A DNA stretch of 64,000 bases from Mycolicibacterium palauense (GTDB lineage: Bacteria; Actinomycetota; Actinomycetes; Mycobacteriales; Mycobacteriaceae). The translations under genes were made by a program, and so were the position numbers. The stretch covers positions 51,746 through 115,745 of the forward strand of contig NZ_NVQF01000005.1 in NCBI RefSeq assembly GCF_002592005.1, given 5' to 3'. The notes below the pieces were generated by a model. That model was not told where the DNA came from. It made no database searches and was given only the letters and a program-made list of their open reading frames with translations. This document shows, piece by piece, positions 8,073 to 16,757 of the stretch; the first letter of the stretch is position 1, and each line of letters starts with the position of its first letter.

Positions 8073-8909
8073 GTGATTCGTCGTCTCGTCTCGGCCGCCG
8101 GCCTCATGGTCGCCGCCGGTCTCCTGCTGGCCGGGGTGGCCACCGGCACCGCCGCCGCCGAACCCACCACCTGCGCCGACTACCACTGGATCGGCGCCGC
8201 CGGTTCGGGACAGCGCGACGCCGCGGGCCTGGCCGCCGACGGCGGGATGGGCGGGGTGGTCTACCAGTCCTACCGGCAACTGCGTTCCGCCCTGATGGCC
8301 GACGGGAAGACGATCACCGCCGAGGCGGTCGACTATCCCGCCGCGCCGGTCCCCCTCGACGGCGGCCTGGGGGGATGGCTGGACTTCCTGGGCAGCGTCG
8401 GGGACGGCACCGATGCGACGGCCGAGCAGTTCGCGGCGTTCACCGCGCAGTGCCCCGACACCAAGGTGGTGCTCGCCGGTTATTCGCAGGGCGCCATGGT
8501 GGTTCACCGCAACCTCTACGACCTCGCCGATGACCCGCAGCTCGCGGCGGCGCTGCTGATCGCCGACGGCGACCGGCTGCCCGCCGACACCACCGTGGAC
8601 CTGGGCTCGGCGGCGATGTCGCCGGGTATGGGTGTGGCGCAGGAGCACTCGTTCTTGGCGTCGGCCAACACCGCCACGCTGCCGCCGCAGGTCGGCGCGC
8701 GCACCATCAGCGTCTGCGACGCGGGCGACCCGGTCTGCGACTACGACCCCGACACCACCGAGCTGTCCCCGTCGGAGCTGGCGATCCACACGGCCTACGC
8801 CCCGGCGGCCAGCGGCCCGCACGCCTGGGTCTCCCCGCTGTACCAGCTCGTGACCGGGCCCGCCGCGGCGCCCTCCCCGCCGCTGACGCTCAACGCCCAG
8901 GGCGGCTGA
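8073..8909 (+). CDS. Secreted cutinase-family serine esterase
   Basis: 278 residues from a GTG at 8073. The first 30 residues are a Sec signal peptide (RRLVSAAGLMVAAGLLLAGV, cleavage near TAAAEP). The mature part contains the nucleophile elbow GYSQG at about 135-139 and cysteines spaced as in cutinase-like proteins (CADYHWIGAAGSGQRD near the N-terminus, CDAGDPVCDY later). AIHTAY near the end offers the catalytic His of the Ser-Asp-His triad. It probably cleaves lipid or ester bonds outside the cell. It is separate from ctpD and has no obvious operon partner. Confidence 0.8.
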   Translation: MIRRLVSAAGLMVAAGLLLAGVATGTAAAEPTTCADYHWIGAAGSGQRDAAGLAADGGMGGVVYQSYRQLRSALMADGKTITAEAVDYPAAPVPLDGGLGGWLDFLGSVGDGTDATAEQFAAFTAQCPDTKVVLAGYSQGAMVVHRNLYDLADDPQLAAALLIADGDRLPADTTVDLGSAAMSPGMGVAQEHSFLASANTATLPPQVGARTISVCDAGDPVCDYDPDTTELSPSELAIHTAYAPAASGPHAWVSPLYQLVTGPAAAPSPPLTLNAQGG

Positions 8910-9001
8910 GCTCGGTGTCGCACCGACTGTCCCCCTCGACGAAGCGGCCCGCGAGGATCCGGTGCGGGCTGCCCGGCGGGCGGTGCGCTTAAGGTCGAGC
9001 C

Positions 9002-9721
9002 GTGACCATTGCCTACGACCCGACGTTGCGTGACCGGATCCGATCGCATCTGAGCGCCCACGAACGCCGCATCGTGACCGATGACACGAAACGCCACGCC
9101 GCCGTGGCGGTCGTCCTCGTCGACTCCGAGCTGGGCGAGGACCGGGTCGACCCCGCACCGGTGGACGAGTGGATCGCGGGACGCCCGATGCCCGAAGCCG
9201 GTCTGGACGGCCGCATGGTCGATGTCTCCGGCGGTGCGGCATTCTTCCTGTGCCGCCGCGCATCTCGGCTCTCCACCCACTCCGCGCAATGGGCGCTGCC
9301 CGGCGGGCGCCTGGACCCGGGCGAAACGGTGGTCGACGCGGCGCTGCGGGAGTTGGATGAAGAGGTCGGTGTCGGGCTGGGCGAGTCCGCGGTGCTGGGC
9401 CTGCTCGACGATTACCCGACGCGGTCGGGCTACGTGATCACTCCGGTGGTGATCTGGGGCGGTGGCCGGCTAGATCCTCGCCCGGCCCCCGATGAGGTGG
9501 TGGCGGTCTATCGGGTGGGGCTGCACCAACTGCAGCGCGCCGACTCCCCGCGGTTCGTCTCCATCCCGGAGAGCCCCCGGCCGGTGGTCCAGATCCCGCT
9601 GGGCAACGACCTCATTCACGCTCCCACGGGCGCGGTGCTGTTGCAGCTGCGCTGGCTGGGCCTGGAGGGCCGCCACGACCCGGTCGACGAGCTCGAACAG
9701 CCCGTGTTCGCCTGGCGGTAG
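9002..9721 (+). CDS. Nudix hydrolase, CoA-pyrophosphatase-like
   Basis: 239 residues from GTG 9002. The Nudix box GX5EX7REUXEEXGU is complete at about 101-123 (GGRLDPGETVVDAAL, then RELDEEVGV), giving the metal-binding glutamates. Before it, FLCRRASRLSTHSAQWALP resembles the signature that precedes the Nudix box in CoA diphosphatases, and YPTRSGYVITPVVIWGG follows as in that subgroup. Likely role: hydrolysis of CoA or a related nucleoside diphosphate derivative. The N-terminal 75 residues are an extension seen in actinobacterial members. It is monocistronic and precedes the mce promoter region. Confidence 0.8.
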   Translation: MTIAYDPTLRDRIRSHLSAHERRIVTDDTKRHAAVAVVLVDSELGEDRVDPAPVDEWIAGRPMPEAGLDGRMVDVSGGAAFFLCRRASRLSTHSAQWALPGGRLDPGETVVDAALRELDEEVGVGLGESAVLGLLDDYPTRSGYVITPVVIWGGGRLDPRPAPDEVVAVYRVGLHQLQRADSPRFVSIPESPRPVVQIPLGNDLIHAPTGAVLLQLRWLGLEGRHDPVDELEQPVFAWR

Positions 9722-9852
9722 CTCGCCGCCCGGCGCTGTCCCCCAACCCGGCACGGGCCTACCCCGTGATTTGCTCGCTGTGTACCCAGGTTTGTACTTC
9801 CCGGGTCGGCCGGCGGTCTCTCGTCGTGCCCGATCCCGTGGCGAGAACCCAT

Positions 9853-9879
9853 CAAGTATATGACTATTCCTACAAGTAT
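9853..9879. promoter_or_regulatory. CAAGTAT direct repeats, 20 bases apart
   Basis: CAAGTAT occurs at 9853-9859 and again at 9873-9879, an exact 20-base period, about two helical turns, in an AT-rich patch. Same-face direct repeats of this kind are typical binding sites for response regulators or other dimers. No binder can be named. Confidence 0.35.
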
Positions 9880-9990
9880 CGACGGTGGCCGCGGCGCCGT
9901 CGGGTGCGGCATCGGATGTGAACAGGCTGTTCAATCAGGATCGTTGGCACATCTCCACCGTCCCCGGCCTCTCCCGTGACCGACGGCCCG

Positions 9991-10004
9991 GATTTATGTA
10001 AATC
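9991..10004. promoter_or_regulatory. Perfect AT-rich inverted repeat upstream of the mce promoter
   Basis: GATTTATGTAAATC has 6-base arms GATTTA/TAAATC around TG. It sits 16 bases before the predicted -35 box of the mce promoter and is strikingly AT-rich for this genome. It is a plausible regulator site, for example for the tandem TetR protein encoded at the end of the operon, but that link is inferred. Confidence 0.4.
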
Positions 10005-10020
10005 AAAATTCTCAGTGTGG

Positions 10021-10048
10021 TTGACGCCACAGTATGCGCCCGTATACC
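10021..10048 (+). promoter_or_regulatory. Predicted sigma-70-type promoter of the yrbE-mce operon
   Basis: TTGACG at 10021-10026 and TATACC at 10043-10048 are separated by 16 bases, a close match to SigA-type -35 and -10 elements. The spacer and -10 also contain GTAT and ATAC arms that could overlap an operator. It faces the yrbEA start at 10185. Confidence 0.55.
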
Positions 10049-10103
10049 GTCTGACGGACCACCGCGAAGGGGCACGGAAAGTAGCTGTGGCCTCGCTGGT
10101 GAC

Positions 10104-10129
10104 TGGTGCTGGCAACTGGTGCCGGCAAC
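10104..10129 (+). repeat. 13-base tandem repeat in the mce leader
   Basis: Two adjacent copies of TGGTGCYGGCAAC (10104-10116 and 10117-10129) followed by a partial third TGGT. It lies in the untranslated leader between the promoter and yrbEA. Confidence 0.6.
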
Positions 10130-10184
10130 TGGTTTCGTCCACTGGAGGAATGGCTGTGCGGGTCCGACTACTGCGTGTGCGCGC

Positions 10185-11072
10185 ATGTCGCCGATGACGT
10201 CGCGGACGGCACAGCAGAGCGGACGGGTTCCCGCCGGCACCGAACCGGGCGGCCTCGACACCGTCGAGCAGTGGGCCACCGGCTACGTCAGGCGTCATCC
10301 GCTGGCGTCCCTGGCCACGGTGGGCGATCAGTTCGTGCTCGGCGTGCGCACCCTGCAGTACTTCTTCGTCGACCTGCTCACCGGCCGGTTCCAATGGCAG
10401 GAGTTCATCCGCCAGGGCGCGTTCATGGCCGGCACCGCGGTGGTGCCCACCGTCCTGGTCGCACTGCCGATCGGTGTGACGCTGTCCATCCAGTTCGCGT
10501 TGCTGGCCGGTCAGGTCGGGGCGACCTCGCTGGCCGGGGCCGCCAGCGGCCTGGCGGTGATCCGGCAGGCCGCGTCGTTGACCGCCGCGATCCTGATGGC
10601 CGCGGCGGTGGGCTCGGCGATCACCGCCGACCTCGGCTCCCGGAAGATGCGCGAGGAGACCGACGCCATGGAGGTCATGGGCGTCTCGGTCATCCGGCGA
10701 CTGGTGGTGCCGCGCTTCGCGGCGGCGATCATGATCGGTGTCGCGCTGACCGGGGTCGTGTGCTTCGTCGGCTTCCTGGCCAGCTATCTGTTCAACGTCT
10801 ACTTCCAGAACGGCGCCCCGGGCAGCTTCGTCGCGACGTTCGCCTCCTTCGCCACCACCGGCGACCTGATCGTCGCCCTGGTCAAGGCGGTCGTCTTCGG
10901 TGCCATCGTGGCCGTGGTGGCATGCCAGAAGGGACTGTCCACGGTGGGCGGGCCCACCGGCGTCGCCAACTCGGTGAACGCGGCGGTGGTCGAGTCCATC
11001 CTGTTGCTGATGGTCGTCAACGTGGCGATCAGCCAGCTCTACATCATGCTCTTTCCCCGGGTGGGGCTCTGA
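10185..11072 (+). CDS. YrbE/MlaE-type permease subunit A of a Mce lipid transporter
   Basis: 295 residues from ATG 10185 (a second ATG lies at 10194). It is a six-helix MlaE-family membrane protein: VVPTVLVALPIGVTLSIQF, then the conserved cytosolic coupling motif REETDAMEVMGVSVIRRL near 153-170, and C-terminal helices ending ISQLYIMLFPRVGL. With YrbEB it forms the inner-membrane permease of a Mce system that imports lipids or sterols, energised by the MceG/MkL ATPase encoded elsewhere in such genomes. It is the first gene of the operon, one base before yrbEB. Which numbered mce operon this is cannot be decided here. Confidence 0.9.
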   Translation: MSPMTSRTAQQSGRVPAGTEPGGLDTVEQWATGYVRRHPLASLATVGDQFVLGVRTLQYFFVDLLTGRFQWQEFIRQGAFMAGTAVVPTVLVALPIGVTLSIQFALLAGQVGATSLAGAASGLAVIRQAASLTAAILMAAAVGSAITADLGSRKMREETDAMEVMGVSVIRRLVVPRFAAAIMIGVALTGVVCFVGFLASYLFNVYFQNGAPGSFVATFASFATTGDLIVALVKAVVFGAIVAVVACQKGLSTVGGPTGVANSVNAAVVESILLLMVVNVAISQLYIMLFPRVGL

Positions 11073-11073
11073 C

Positions 11074-11931
11074 GTGGCGGCCTCCACCTATCGGCCGGCG
11101 TTGCTGGCGCCCCTGGTCCGGGCGTCCGGAAAGGTCACGGCGCCGATCATCCGGCTCGGACACATGCTGTCGTTCTTCTGGAGGGCCGTGCTCGCGGTCC
11201 CCGTGGCGCTGCGTCACTACCGCGGTGAATTCGTCCGGCTGCTCTCCGACATCGCCTGGGGAAACGGGTCGTTGGTCGTCGGCGGGGGCACCGCGGGGGT
11301 GGCGGTCGTGCTCGGCATCACCGTCGGTGCGCTGGTCGGCATCGAGGGCTACAACTTCCTGGACCTGCTGGGGCTCGGCCCGGCGACGGGCATCATCTCG
11401 TCACTGGTGAACACCCGCGAGCTGGCACCCATCGCGGCCTCGCTGGCCTTCGCGACCCAGGCCGGGTGCCGGTTCACCGCGCAACTGGGGTCGATGCGCA
11501 TCGCCGAGGAGATCGACGCGCTGGACGCGGTGGCGATCCGCCCCATCCCCTACCTGGTCACCACCCGGCTGATGGCCTCGGTGGTGGCGGTGATCCCGCT
11601 CTACGCGCTGTGCCTGGCCGTCTCCTACCTGACCACGCAGCTCGTCGTGCAGGTCATCAGCGGAGGATCCAACGGCTCGTATCTGCACTACTTCACGCTC
11701 ATGCTGGCCGGACCGGACATCGTCTACTCGTTGCTCAAGGCCATCGTGTTCGTGTGGATCGCCTCGACGGTGCAGTGCTACTACGGTTTCTACGCCTCCG
11801 GCGGTCCCGAAGGGGTCGGCGTGGCCGCCGGGCATGCCATGCGCGCGAGCATCACCGTCGTGATCGTCGTGAACATGCTGCTGACCATGGCCCTGTGGAC
11901 GGTGGACTCCGGTGCGAGGTTCGGTGGCTGA
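11074..11931 (+). CDS. YrbE/MlaE-type permease subunit B of a Mce lipid transporter
   Basis: 285 residues from GTG 11074, one base after the yrbEA stop. Typical YrbEB features: SFFWRAVLAVPVALRHYRGE at the N-terminus, GFLG/TELAP-type region seen as NTRELAPIAASLAFATQAG, the coupling motif RIAEEIDALDAVAIRPIPYL near 143-162, and the C-terminal tail MALWTVDSGARFGG. It pairs with YrbEA in the membrane. Translational coupling to mceA follows, since the next gene begins at the base after this stop. Confidence 0.9.
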   Translation: MAASTYRPALLAPLVRASGKVTAPIIRLGHMLSFFWRAVLAVPVALRHYRGEFVRLLSDIAWGNGSLVVGGGTAGVAVVLGITVGALVGIEGYNFLDLLGLGPATGIISSLVNTRELAPIAASLAFATQAGCRFTAQLGSMRIAEEIDALDAVAIRPIPYLVTTRLMASVVAVIPLYALCLAVSYLTTQLVVQVISGGSNGSYLHYFTLMLAGPDIVYSLLKAIVFVWIASTVQCYYGFYASGGPEGVGVAAGHAMRASITVVIVVNMLLTMALWTVDSGARFGG

Positions 11932-13527
11932 GTGGGGAATTCATTCGAGTCAGACGGGCGGGGGCCCTCCGATCGGCAGCTGCTGGTGTGCGGGTTGGCC
12001 GTGCTGGCCGTGGCGGCACTGGTCGCGGTGACACTGTTGGTCAAGGCCACCGGCCGCCTGGACCCCTACGTGCGGGTGGTGGCGACCCTGGTCAACGTGG
12101 GCGACGGCCTGCCCCAGCGTTCCGACGTCAAGTACCACGGTGTCCTGGTCGGCATGGTCGACAGTGTGACCCCGGCCGCGCACGGCAACCCCAACTACGT
12201 CCACATCAACCTCGATCCCCACTACGCCGGATCGATCCCGGGGTCGGTCACCGCACGCGTGGTGCCCAGCAACGTCTTCGCGGTGTCCTCGGTGCAGCTC
12301 GTCGATTCCCCCGTCGAACCCGGCCCCGGCGTGCCCATCGCGGCGGGCGCGCGGATCCCCGAGGACACCGAGCTGCCGACGGTGCTCTTCCAGACGACGA
12401 TCAGCAAGCTGCGCGACATCCTGGCCGCGACCGGACGCGGTCGCGAGGACAAGACGGTGGGCATCCTGGCGGCGGTCAACGCCGCCACCGAGAACCGCCG
12501 GCCCGAACTGCTGGCCAGCGGGGCGCAACTGAATCGCCTGCTCGACCAGCTCGACGCGATCGTGGCCACCGACCCGGACCAGACCACCGTCTCCGCCCTG
12601 ATCGACGTCACCACGGGTCTGCAGCAGACGGCACCGGAGCTGGTCGACGCCCTGCACAAGGCGGTGCAGCCGATGCAGACCCTGGTGGACCAGAGCGCCG
12701 CGCTGACGGACCTGATCAGCGGGGGCGTCACCACGATGGACACCACGCACACGGCCTTTCGCAACCACTCCGATCAGCTGGTGAAGATCAGCGCAGAACT
12801 CACCCCCGCCCTGGGCGCCATCTCGCAGACGGCCCATCATTTCGTGCCGGCCTTCGTCAAGCTGAACCGGCTCTCGGAGAAGTTCTTCCGTGAGGTCTGG
12901 CTGCCCGACAACGCGGCCAGCAACCTGCGGGTGAACCTGTCGTTCACCCCGACCTACAGCTACACCCGCGCCGACTGCCCGCGCTACGGCGAACTGGTGG
13001 GACCCAGCTGCTACACCGCGCCGCTGGTGCCGACCCGACCCGAACTGCCCGACGTACTGTTACCGCAGAACTACCAACCACCCAGGGATCTCGCGCCACC
13101 ACCGGGAACGGTGCTGGGCGCCAACGGCAATCTGGTCGCGGTCGGTCCGCCCTACATCGACCCCAACCCGAGCCTGGCGGACCCGAATCCACCACTGCCA
13201 CCGTGGATGCCGCCCTCGGCACCGGTCCCCGGCACCGCCAACCCCGCCCTGGAACCGACGCCCCCACCTCCGGTGCCGTTGTCGCCGCCGGCGCCGGTGG
13301 CACCCAAACCCGGCGCCCCGGCGCCCGCTCCGCCGGCCGCGGCTCAGCCCGCCCCCGCGTCCTTCGGCGGCAACGTCGGACCGGTCGGCGGAGAACAGGA
13401 GCGCGCCGCCCTGAGCGTTGTCACCGGGCGGCCGGCGACGGCGGCCACCCAGCTGCTGCTGGGCCCCGTCGCCCGGGGCACCACCGTGTCGGTGGCGAGC
13501 ACGCCGACGGGGGAGGGGACGCGATGA
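11932..13527 (+). CDS. MceA-type protein with long Pro-rich C-terminus
   Basis: 531 residues from GTG 11932. One N-terminal membrane anchor (LVCGLAVLAVAALVAVTLLV, about 18-37) is followed by an MlaD/Mce domain (VATLVNVGDGLPQRSDVKYH, then GVLVGMVDSVTPA) and a long helical Mce_CUP1-type region to about 330. The last 140 residues are Pro/Ala-rich (PPPVPLSPPAPVAPKPGAPA), likely a flexible periplasmic or wall-spanning tail. As in other Mce systems it should assemble with MceB-F into the lipid-conducting conduit beyond the permease. Its stop overlaps the mceB start (ATGA). Confidence 0.88.
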   Translation: MGNSFESDGRGPSDRQLLVCGLAVLAVAALVAVTLLVKATGRLDPYVRVVATLVNVGDGLPQRSDVKYHGVLVGMVDSVTPAAHGNPNYVHINLDPHYAGSIPGSVTARVVPSNVFAVSSVQLVDSPVEPGPGVPIAAGARIPEDTELPTVLFQTTISKLRDILAATGRGREDKTVGILAAVNAATENRRPELLASGAQLNRLLDQLDAIVATDPDQTTVSALIDVTTGLQQTAPELVDALHKAVQPMQTLVDQSAALTDLISGGVTTMDTTHTAFRNHSDQLVKISAELTPALGAISQTAHHFVPAFVKLNRLSEKFFREVWLPDNAASNLRVNLSFTPTYSYTRADCPRYGELVGPSCYTAPLVPTRPELPDVLLPQNYQPPRDLAPPPGTVLGANGNLVAVGPPYIDPNPSLADPNPPLPPWMPPSAPVPGTANPALEPTPPPPVPLSPPAPVAPKPGAPAPAPPAAAQPAPASFGGNVGPVGGEQERAALSVVTGRPATAATQLLLGPVARGTTVSVASTPTGEGTR

Positions 13528-14579
13528 AAAACCGTGGCGCGTTGATCGGTCTGTCACTGTTCATGGTCGTCGCCGTGACACTGACCTGGTTGGTCTACGT
13601 CACGCTGCGCCGCGATGTCGCGGGCGGGACGCTGCCGTATGCGGCCATGTTCTCCGACGTCTTCGGACTCCGGGAGGGCGACGACGTCCGGATGGCCGGG
13701 GTGCGCGTCGGGCGCGTGGAGAACATCGAACTCCGGGGCGATCTGGCCAGGGTGTCGTTCGTGGTGCAGAACGACCAGCAGATGTTCGGGAACACGGTCG
13801 CCTCGGTCACCTACCAGAACGTCGTCGGCCAGCGCTATCTCGGCCTGTCGCTGGGCAGCATCGGCGACCGCGGCCTGCTGCCGCCGGGCAGCGTGATCCC
13901 CGTCGAACGCACCGACCCGTCCTTCGACGTCGGAACCCTGCTCAACGGTTACGAGCCGCTGTTCAGCGTGCTCAACCCCCGCGATGCGGACAACCTGACC
14001 AAGGGCGTCATCCAGTCGCTGCAGGGCGACCGGGCGTCGATCGCCGCGCTGGTCACCCAGACATCGCAGCTCACCGACTCCATCGCCGGCCAGGACGAGG
14101 AGCTGGGCGCGGTCATCACCGACCTCAACGCCGTCATGGAGAACCTCGCCACCTACAACAGCGACCTGGACCAGATCATCGACGAGGCCCAGCGCACGGT
14201 GTCGACGTTCGAGGCGCGCCGGCCCGATCTGGTCTCCTCGATGGGCTCGATCTCCCGTGTGGTGCAGCAACTCTCGGTCATCGCCGACGACGTCTACCCG
14301 TCGTTGAACGAACTGGTGACCCGGCAACCGGGCTTCGCCGAACATCTCGTCGGGATCGAGCCACAGTTGGCCTTCACCGGCGCCAACCTGCCGTTGCTGC
14401 TGAAGGGATTCGCGCGGATCACCAACGAGGGCGCCTACGCCAACGCCTATGCGTGCGACCTGAATGCCACGGGCTTCTTCCCCGGCCTCAACGACGTGGT
14501 GCCGATCATCGTCGACGCCGCCTCGCCCGGCGAGGGCACCGCATATTCACCGAGATGCAGGAACAACGCCGATGGCTGA
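13524..14579 (+). CDS. MceB-type substrate-conduit protein
   Basis: 351 residues from ATG 13524, overlapping the mceA stop by four bases. A single N-terminal helix (LIGLSLFMVVAVTLTWLVYV) precedes the Mce domain: FSDVFGLREGDDVRMAGVRV, then GRVENIELRGDLARVSF and TYQNVVGQRYLGLSLG. A coiled helical CUP1-type region follows. The C-terminus carries the paired cysteines typical of MceB (YACDLNATGFFPG and SPRCRNN). It acts with the other Mce subunits in the cell envelope. No defects are seen. Confidence 0.88.
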   Translation: MKNRGALIGLSLFMVVAVTLTWLVYVTLRRDVAGGTLPYAAMFSDVFGLREGDDVRMAGVRVGRVENIELRGDLARVSFVVQNDQQMFGNTVASVTYQNVVGQRYLGLSLGSIGDRGLLPPGSVIPVERTDPSFDVGTLLNGYEPLFSVLNPRDADNLTKGVIQSLQGDRASIAALVTQTSQLTDSIAGQDEELGAVITDLNAVMENLATYNSDLDQIIDEAQRTVSTFEARRPDLVSSMGSISRVVQQLSVIADDVYPSLNELVTRQPGFAEHLVGIEPQLAFTGANLPLLLKGFARITNEGAYANAYACDLNATGFFPGLNDVVPIIVDAASPGEGTAYSPRCRNNADG

Positions 14580-15618
14580 CGAGAAATCCACCCGCAAGCG
14601 CTGGCGTACCCCGCTGGAGAGCCGCAACAAGGTCTGGCTCGGTGTCACCGCGATCGCCGTGGTGGCGGTACTGATCGGCGCCCTGCTCATCGTCAGGGTG
14701 GCCGGGGTGGGCTACCGCCACTACACCGCCCACTTCGCGCAGGCGGCGGCGCTCAAGACCGGCAATCCGATCACCGTCGCCGGGATTCCGGTCGGCGAGG
14801 TGACGGCGATGCGGCTGGCCGGCGACCATGTCGAGGCCGACCTGCGCGTGCGCGGCGACGTCGCGCTCGGCGGCGACTCGCGGGCGACCATCAAGATCAC
14901 GACCATCCTCGGCTCCCGCTATCTCGCGCTGCACCCGGCCGGATCGGGATCGCTGCCGGACAACACCTTCGACCTGGATCACACCGAGGTGCCCTACGAC
15001 CTGCAGGAGGCACTGGCCGATGTCACGACCACCTACGAGCAGGTCGACTCCGACGCCTTCGCCGAGACCCTGGGCATCCTGGGTGAGCAGATGTCGGGGC
15101 TGCCGGCGGTGGTACCGCAGGCGCTGGCCAACACCCACACCCTGTCGACGATCGTGGCCGACCGCCGCGACCAGCTCGGCTCCCTGCTCAAGACCACCGA
15201 GCAGGTCAGCAACACGCTGCGGCGCCAACAGTCGAACATCGGGACGCTGGTCAACCAGGGCAACGACCTGATCGGGGAGTTCGTGATGCGGCAGGCCTCC
15301 TTCCGCGCGATGATGGCCGCCCTCACCGACCTGGTCGAGACACTGAGCGGCATCGTCATCGACGACCGCCCGGAGCTGGAGCAGACCCTGACCAACCTCC
15401 GCGAGCTTTCCGACATGGTCGGCCAGCACGACGATCTGCTGCGCAGCATCCTGCAGTCCGGTCCGGTCGCCCTGCGTGGCATCGCCAATGCCACCGGATC
15501 CGGCAACGCCGTAGACCTCAACGCCAGCAACGGCCTGCTGGTCGACTCGTGGATGTGCGCCATCAGCGGCCGCGCCAAGCAGTTCGGCATGATCCAGTAC
15601 TTCCAGGACTGCAAATGA
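14572..15618 (+). CDS. MceC-type substrate-conduit protein
   Basis: 348 residues from ATG 14572, overlapping mceB by eight bases. N-terminal anchor VWLGVTAIAVVAVLIGALLI, Mce domain AHFAQAAALKTGNPITVAGI and GEVTAMRLAGDHVEADLRV, then a long helical region (QVSNTLRRQQSNIGTLVNQG, DLIGEFVMRQASFRAMMAAL) and a C-terminus ISGRAKQFGMIQYFQDCK. Translational coupling to both neighbours suggests stoichiometric production with them. Confidence 0.88.
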   Translation: MADEKSTRKRWRTPLESRNKVWLGVTAIAVVAVLIGALLIVRVAGVGYRHYTAHFAQAAALKTGNPITVAGIPVGEVTAMRLAGDHVEADLRVRGDVALGGDSRATIKITTILGSRYLALHPAGSGSLPDNTFDLDHTEVPYDLQEALADVTTTYEQVDSDAFAETLGILGEQMSGLPAVVPQALANTHTLSTIVADRRDQLGSLLKTTEQVSNTLRRQQSNIGTLVNQGNDLIGEFVMRQASFRAMMAALTDLVETLSGIVIDDRPELEQTLTNLRELSDMVGQHDDLLRSILQSGPVALRGIANATGSGNAVDLNASNGLLVDSWMCAISGRAKQFGMIQYFQDCK

Positions 15619-16757
15619 CACCGTCCGGATCCAGGTTCACGACCAAGCTCGTCGCTGTGGGTCTGGCCGCGATCCTGGCCGCCGGTGCCGTCGTGGCCGT
15701 CGGGTGGCACTACCTCGCCGACAAGATTGCCGACAGGATCGACGTGCTGCACGTGACCGCGCAGTTCGACAGTGCGGCCGGCCTCTATGTGGGAAATCCC
15801 GTTGCGGTACTGGGCATGCCGGTCGGCGAGGTCACCGCGATCACCCCCAGGGGCGGGTACGTCGAGGTGGAGTTCACCGTGGACGGGGACGTGCGCGTCC
15901 CGGCCGACGTCAAAGCCGTCACCATCTCCAACTCGATCCTCACCGACCGGCAGATCGAACTGACCCCCCCGTACAGGCAGGGGCCCACCCTGCAGGACCA
16001 CGACACCATCGGTCTCAACCGCACCACGACGCCCATCGAGTTCGCCCGGGTCCTCGACGTCCTGGACAAGCTGTCGAAGTCGTTGAGCGGAGACGGCAAG
16101 GGAAACGGGCCGGTGGCTGACCTGGTCGACGCCAGCGCCGCGATCGCCGACGGAAACGGTCAGCAGATGAAGGACGCGCTGGGGGAGCTGTCCGAGGCGT
16201 TGCGGCTCAGCTCCAACCGTGGCGAGGTCACCCGCGACCAGCTGACCACCATCATCCGCAACCTGAGTTCGCTGATGCGGTCCGCCGCCGACAACGACCA
16301 GACGCTGCGGGAATTCGGCTCGACGGTCCGCCAACTCAGCCAGGTCGTCGCCGACGAGGACCTGGGCTCGGGCACCACCGGAAAGAAGCTCACGGACGTG
16401 ATCAACCAGGTGGGCGAGGTGCTGCGGACCCACCGGGAGGAGGTCGAACACATCGTCCTCAACGGAAACACCGCGCTGAGAACCGCGGTCGACCACAGCC
16501 GCGACCTCGAGGAGTTCCTCGACCTCACGCCGATGACGCTGGACAACCTCTACAACGCCATCGACCAGACCAACGGCTCGGTCCGGGTGCACGTGCTGGT
16601 GGACAAGGTGCTGTTCGAGACCCAGACCGTCAAAGAGGTGTGCAACATGATGGGACTGCGGCAATTGGGGTGCAGCACCGGAACTCTGCAGGACTTCGGG
16701 CCCGACTTCGGGCTGTCCTACATGCTCGACGGTATGGCCGCGATGGGGCAGAAGTGA
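15615..16757 (+). CDS. MceD-type substrate-conduit protein
   Basis: 380 residues from ATG 15615, overlapping the mceC stop by four bases. Anchor helix LVAVGLAAILAAGAVVAVGW, Mce domain TAQFDSAAGLYVGNPVAVLG and MPVGEVTAITPRGGYVEVEF, followed by LTDRQIELTPPYRQGPTL and extended helices. The C-terminus has CNMMGLRQLGCSTGTLQDFG with two cysteines. It is an ordinary member of the family within the coupled operon. Confidence 0.88.
   Translation: MTPSGSRFTTKLVAVGLAAILAAGAVVAVGWHYLADKIADRIDVLHVTAQFDSAAGLYVGNPVAVLGMPVGEVTAITPRGGYVEVEFTVDGDVRVPADVKAVTISNSILTDRQIELTPPYRQGPTLQDHDTIGLNRTTTPIEFARVLDVLDKLSKSLSGDGKGNGPVADLVDASAAIADGNGQQMKDALGELSEALRLSSNRGEVTRDQLTTIIRNLSSLMRSAADNDQTLREFGSTVRQLSQVVADEDLGSGTTGKKLTDVINQVGEVLRTHREEVEHIVLNGNTALRTAVDHSRDLEEFLDLTPMTLDNLYNAIDQTNGSVRVHVLVDKVLFETQTVKEVCNMMGLRQLGCSTGTLQDFGPDFGLSYMLDGMAAMGQK

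Larger units (their letters stand above)
9722..10184. other. 463-base non-coding leader region of the mce operon
   Basis: No convincing gene is present. The stretch is locally AT-rich, unlike its surroundings, and holds a pair of CAAGTAT direct repeats, a GATTTA inverted repeat, a sigma-70-like promoter and a 13-base tandem repeat, each listed separately. About 130 bases separate the predicted transcription start from the first yrbE codon, leaving room for a regulated leader. Confidence 0.6.

Noticed and set aside
9870..11087. A 405-codon minus-strand frame over yrbEA and its leader
   Set aside because: It is antisense to a clear MlaE-family permease and crosses the promoter region; composition is His/Asp/Gly-rich shadow text.
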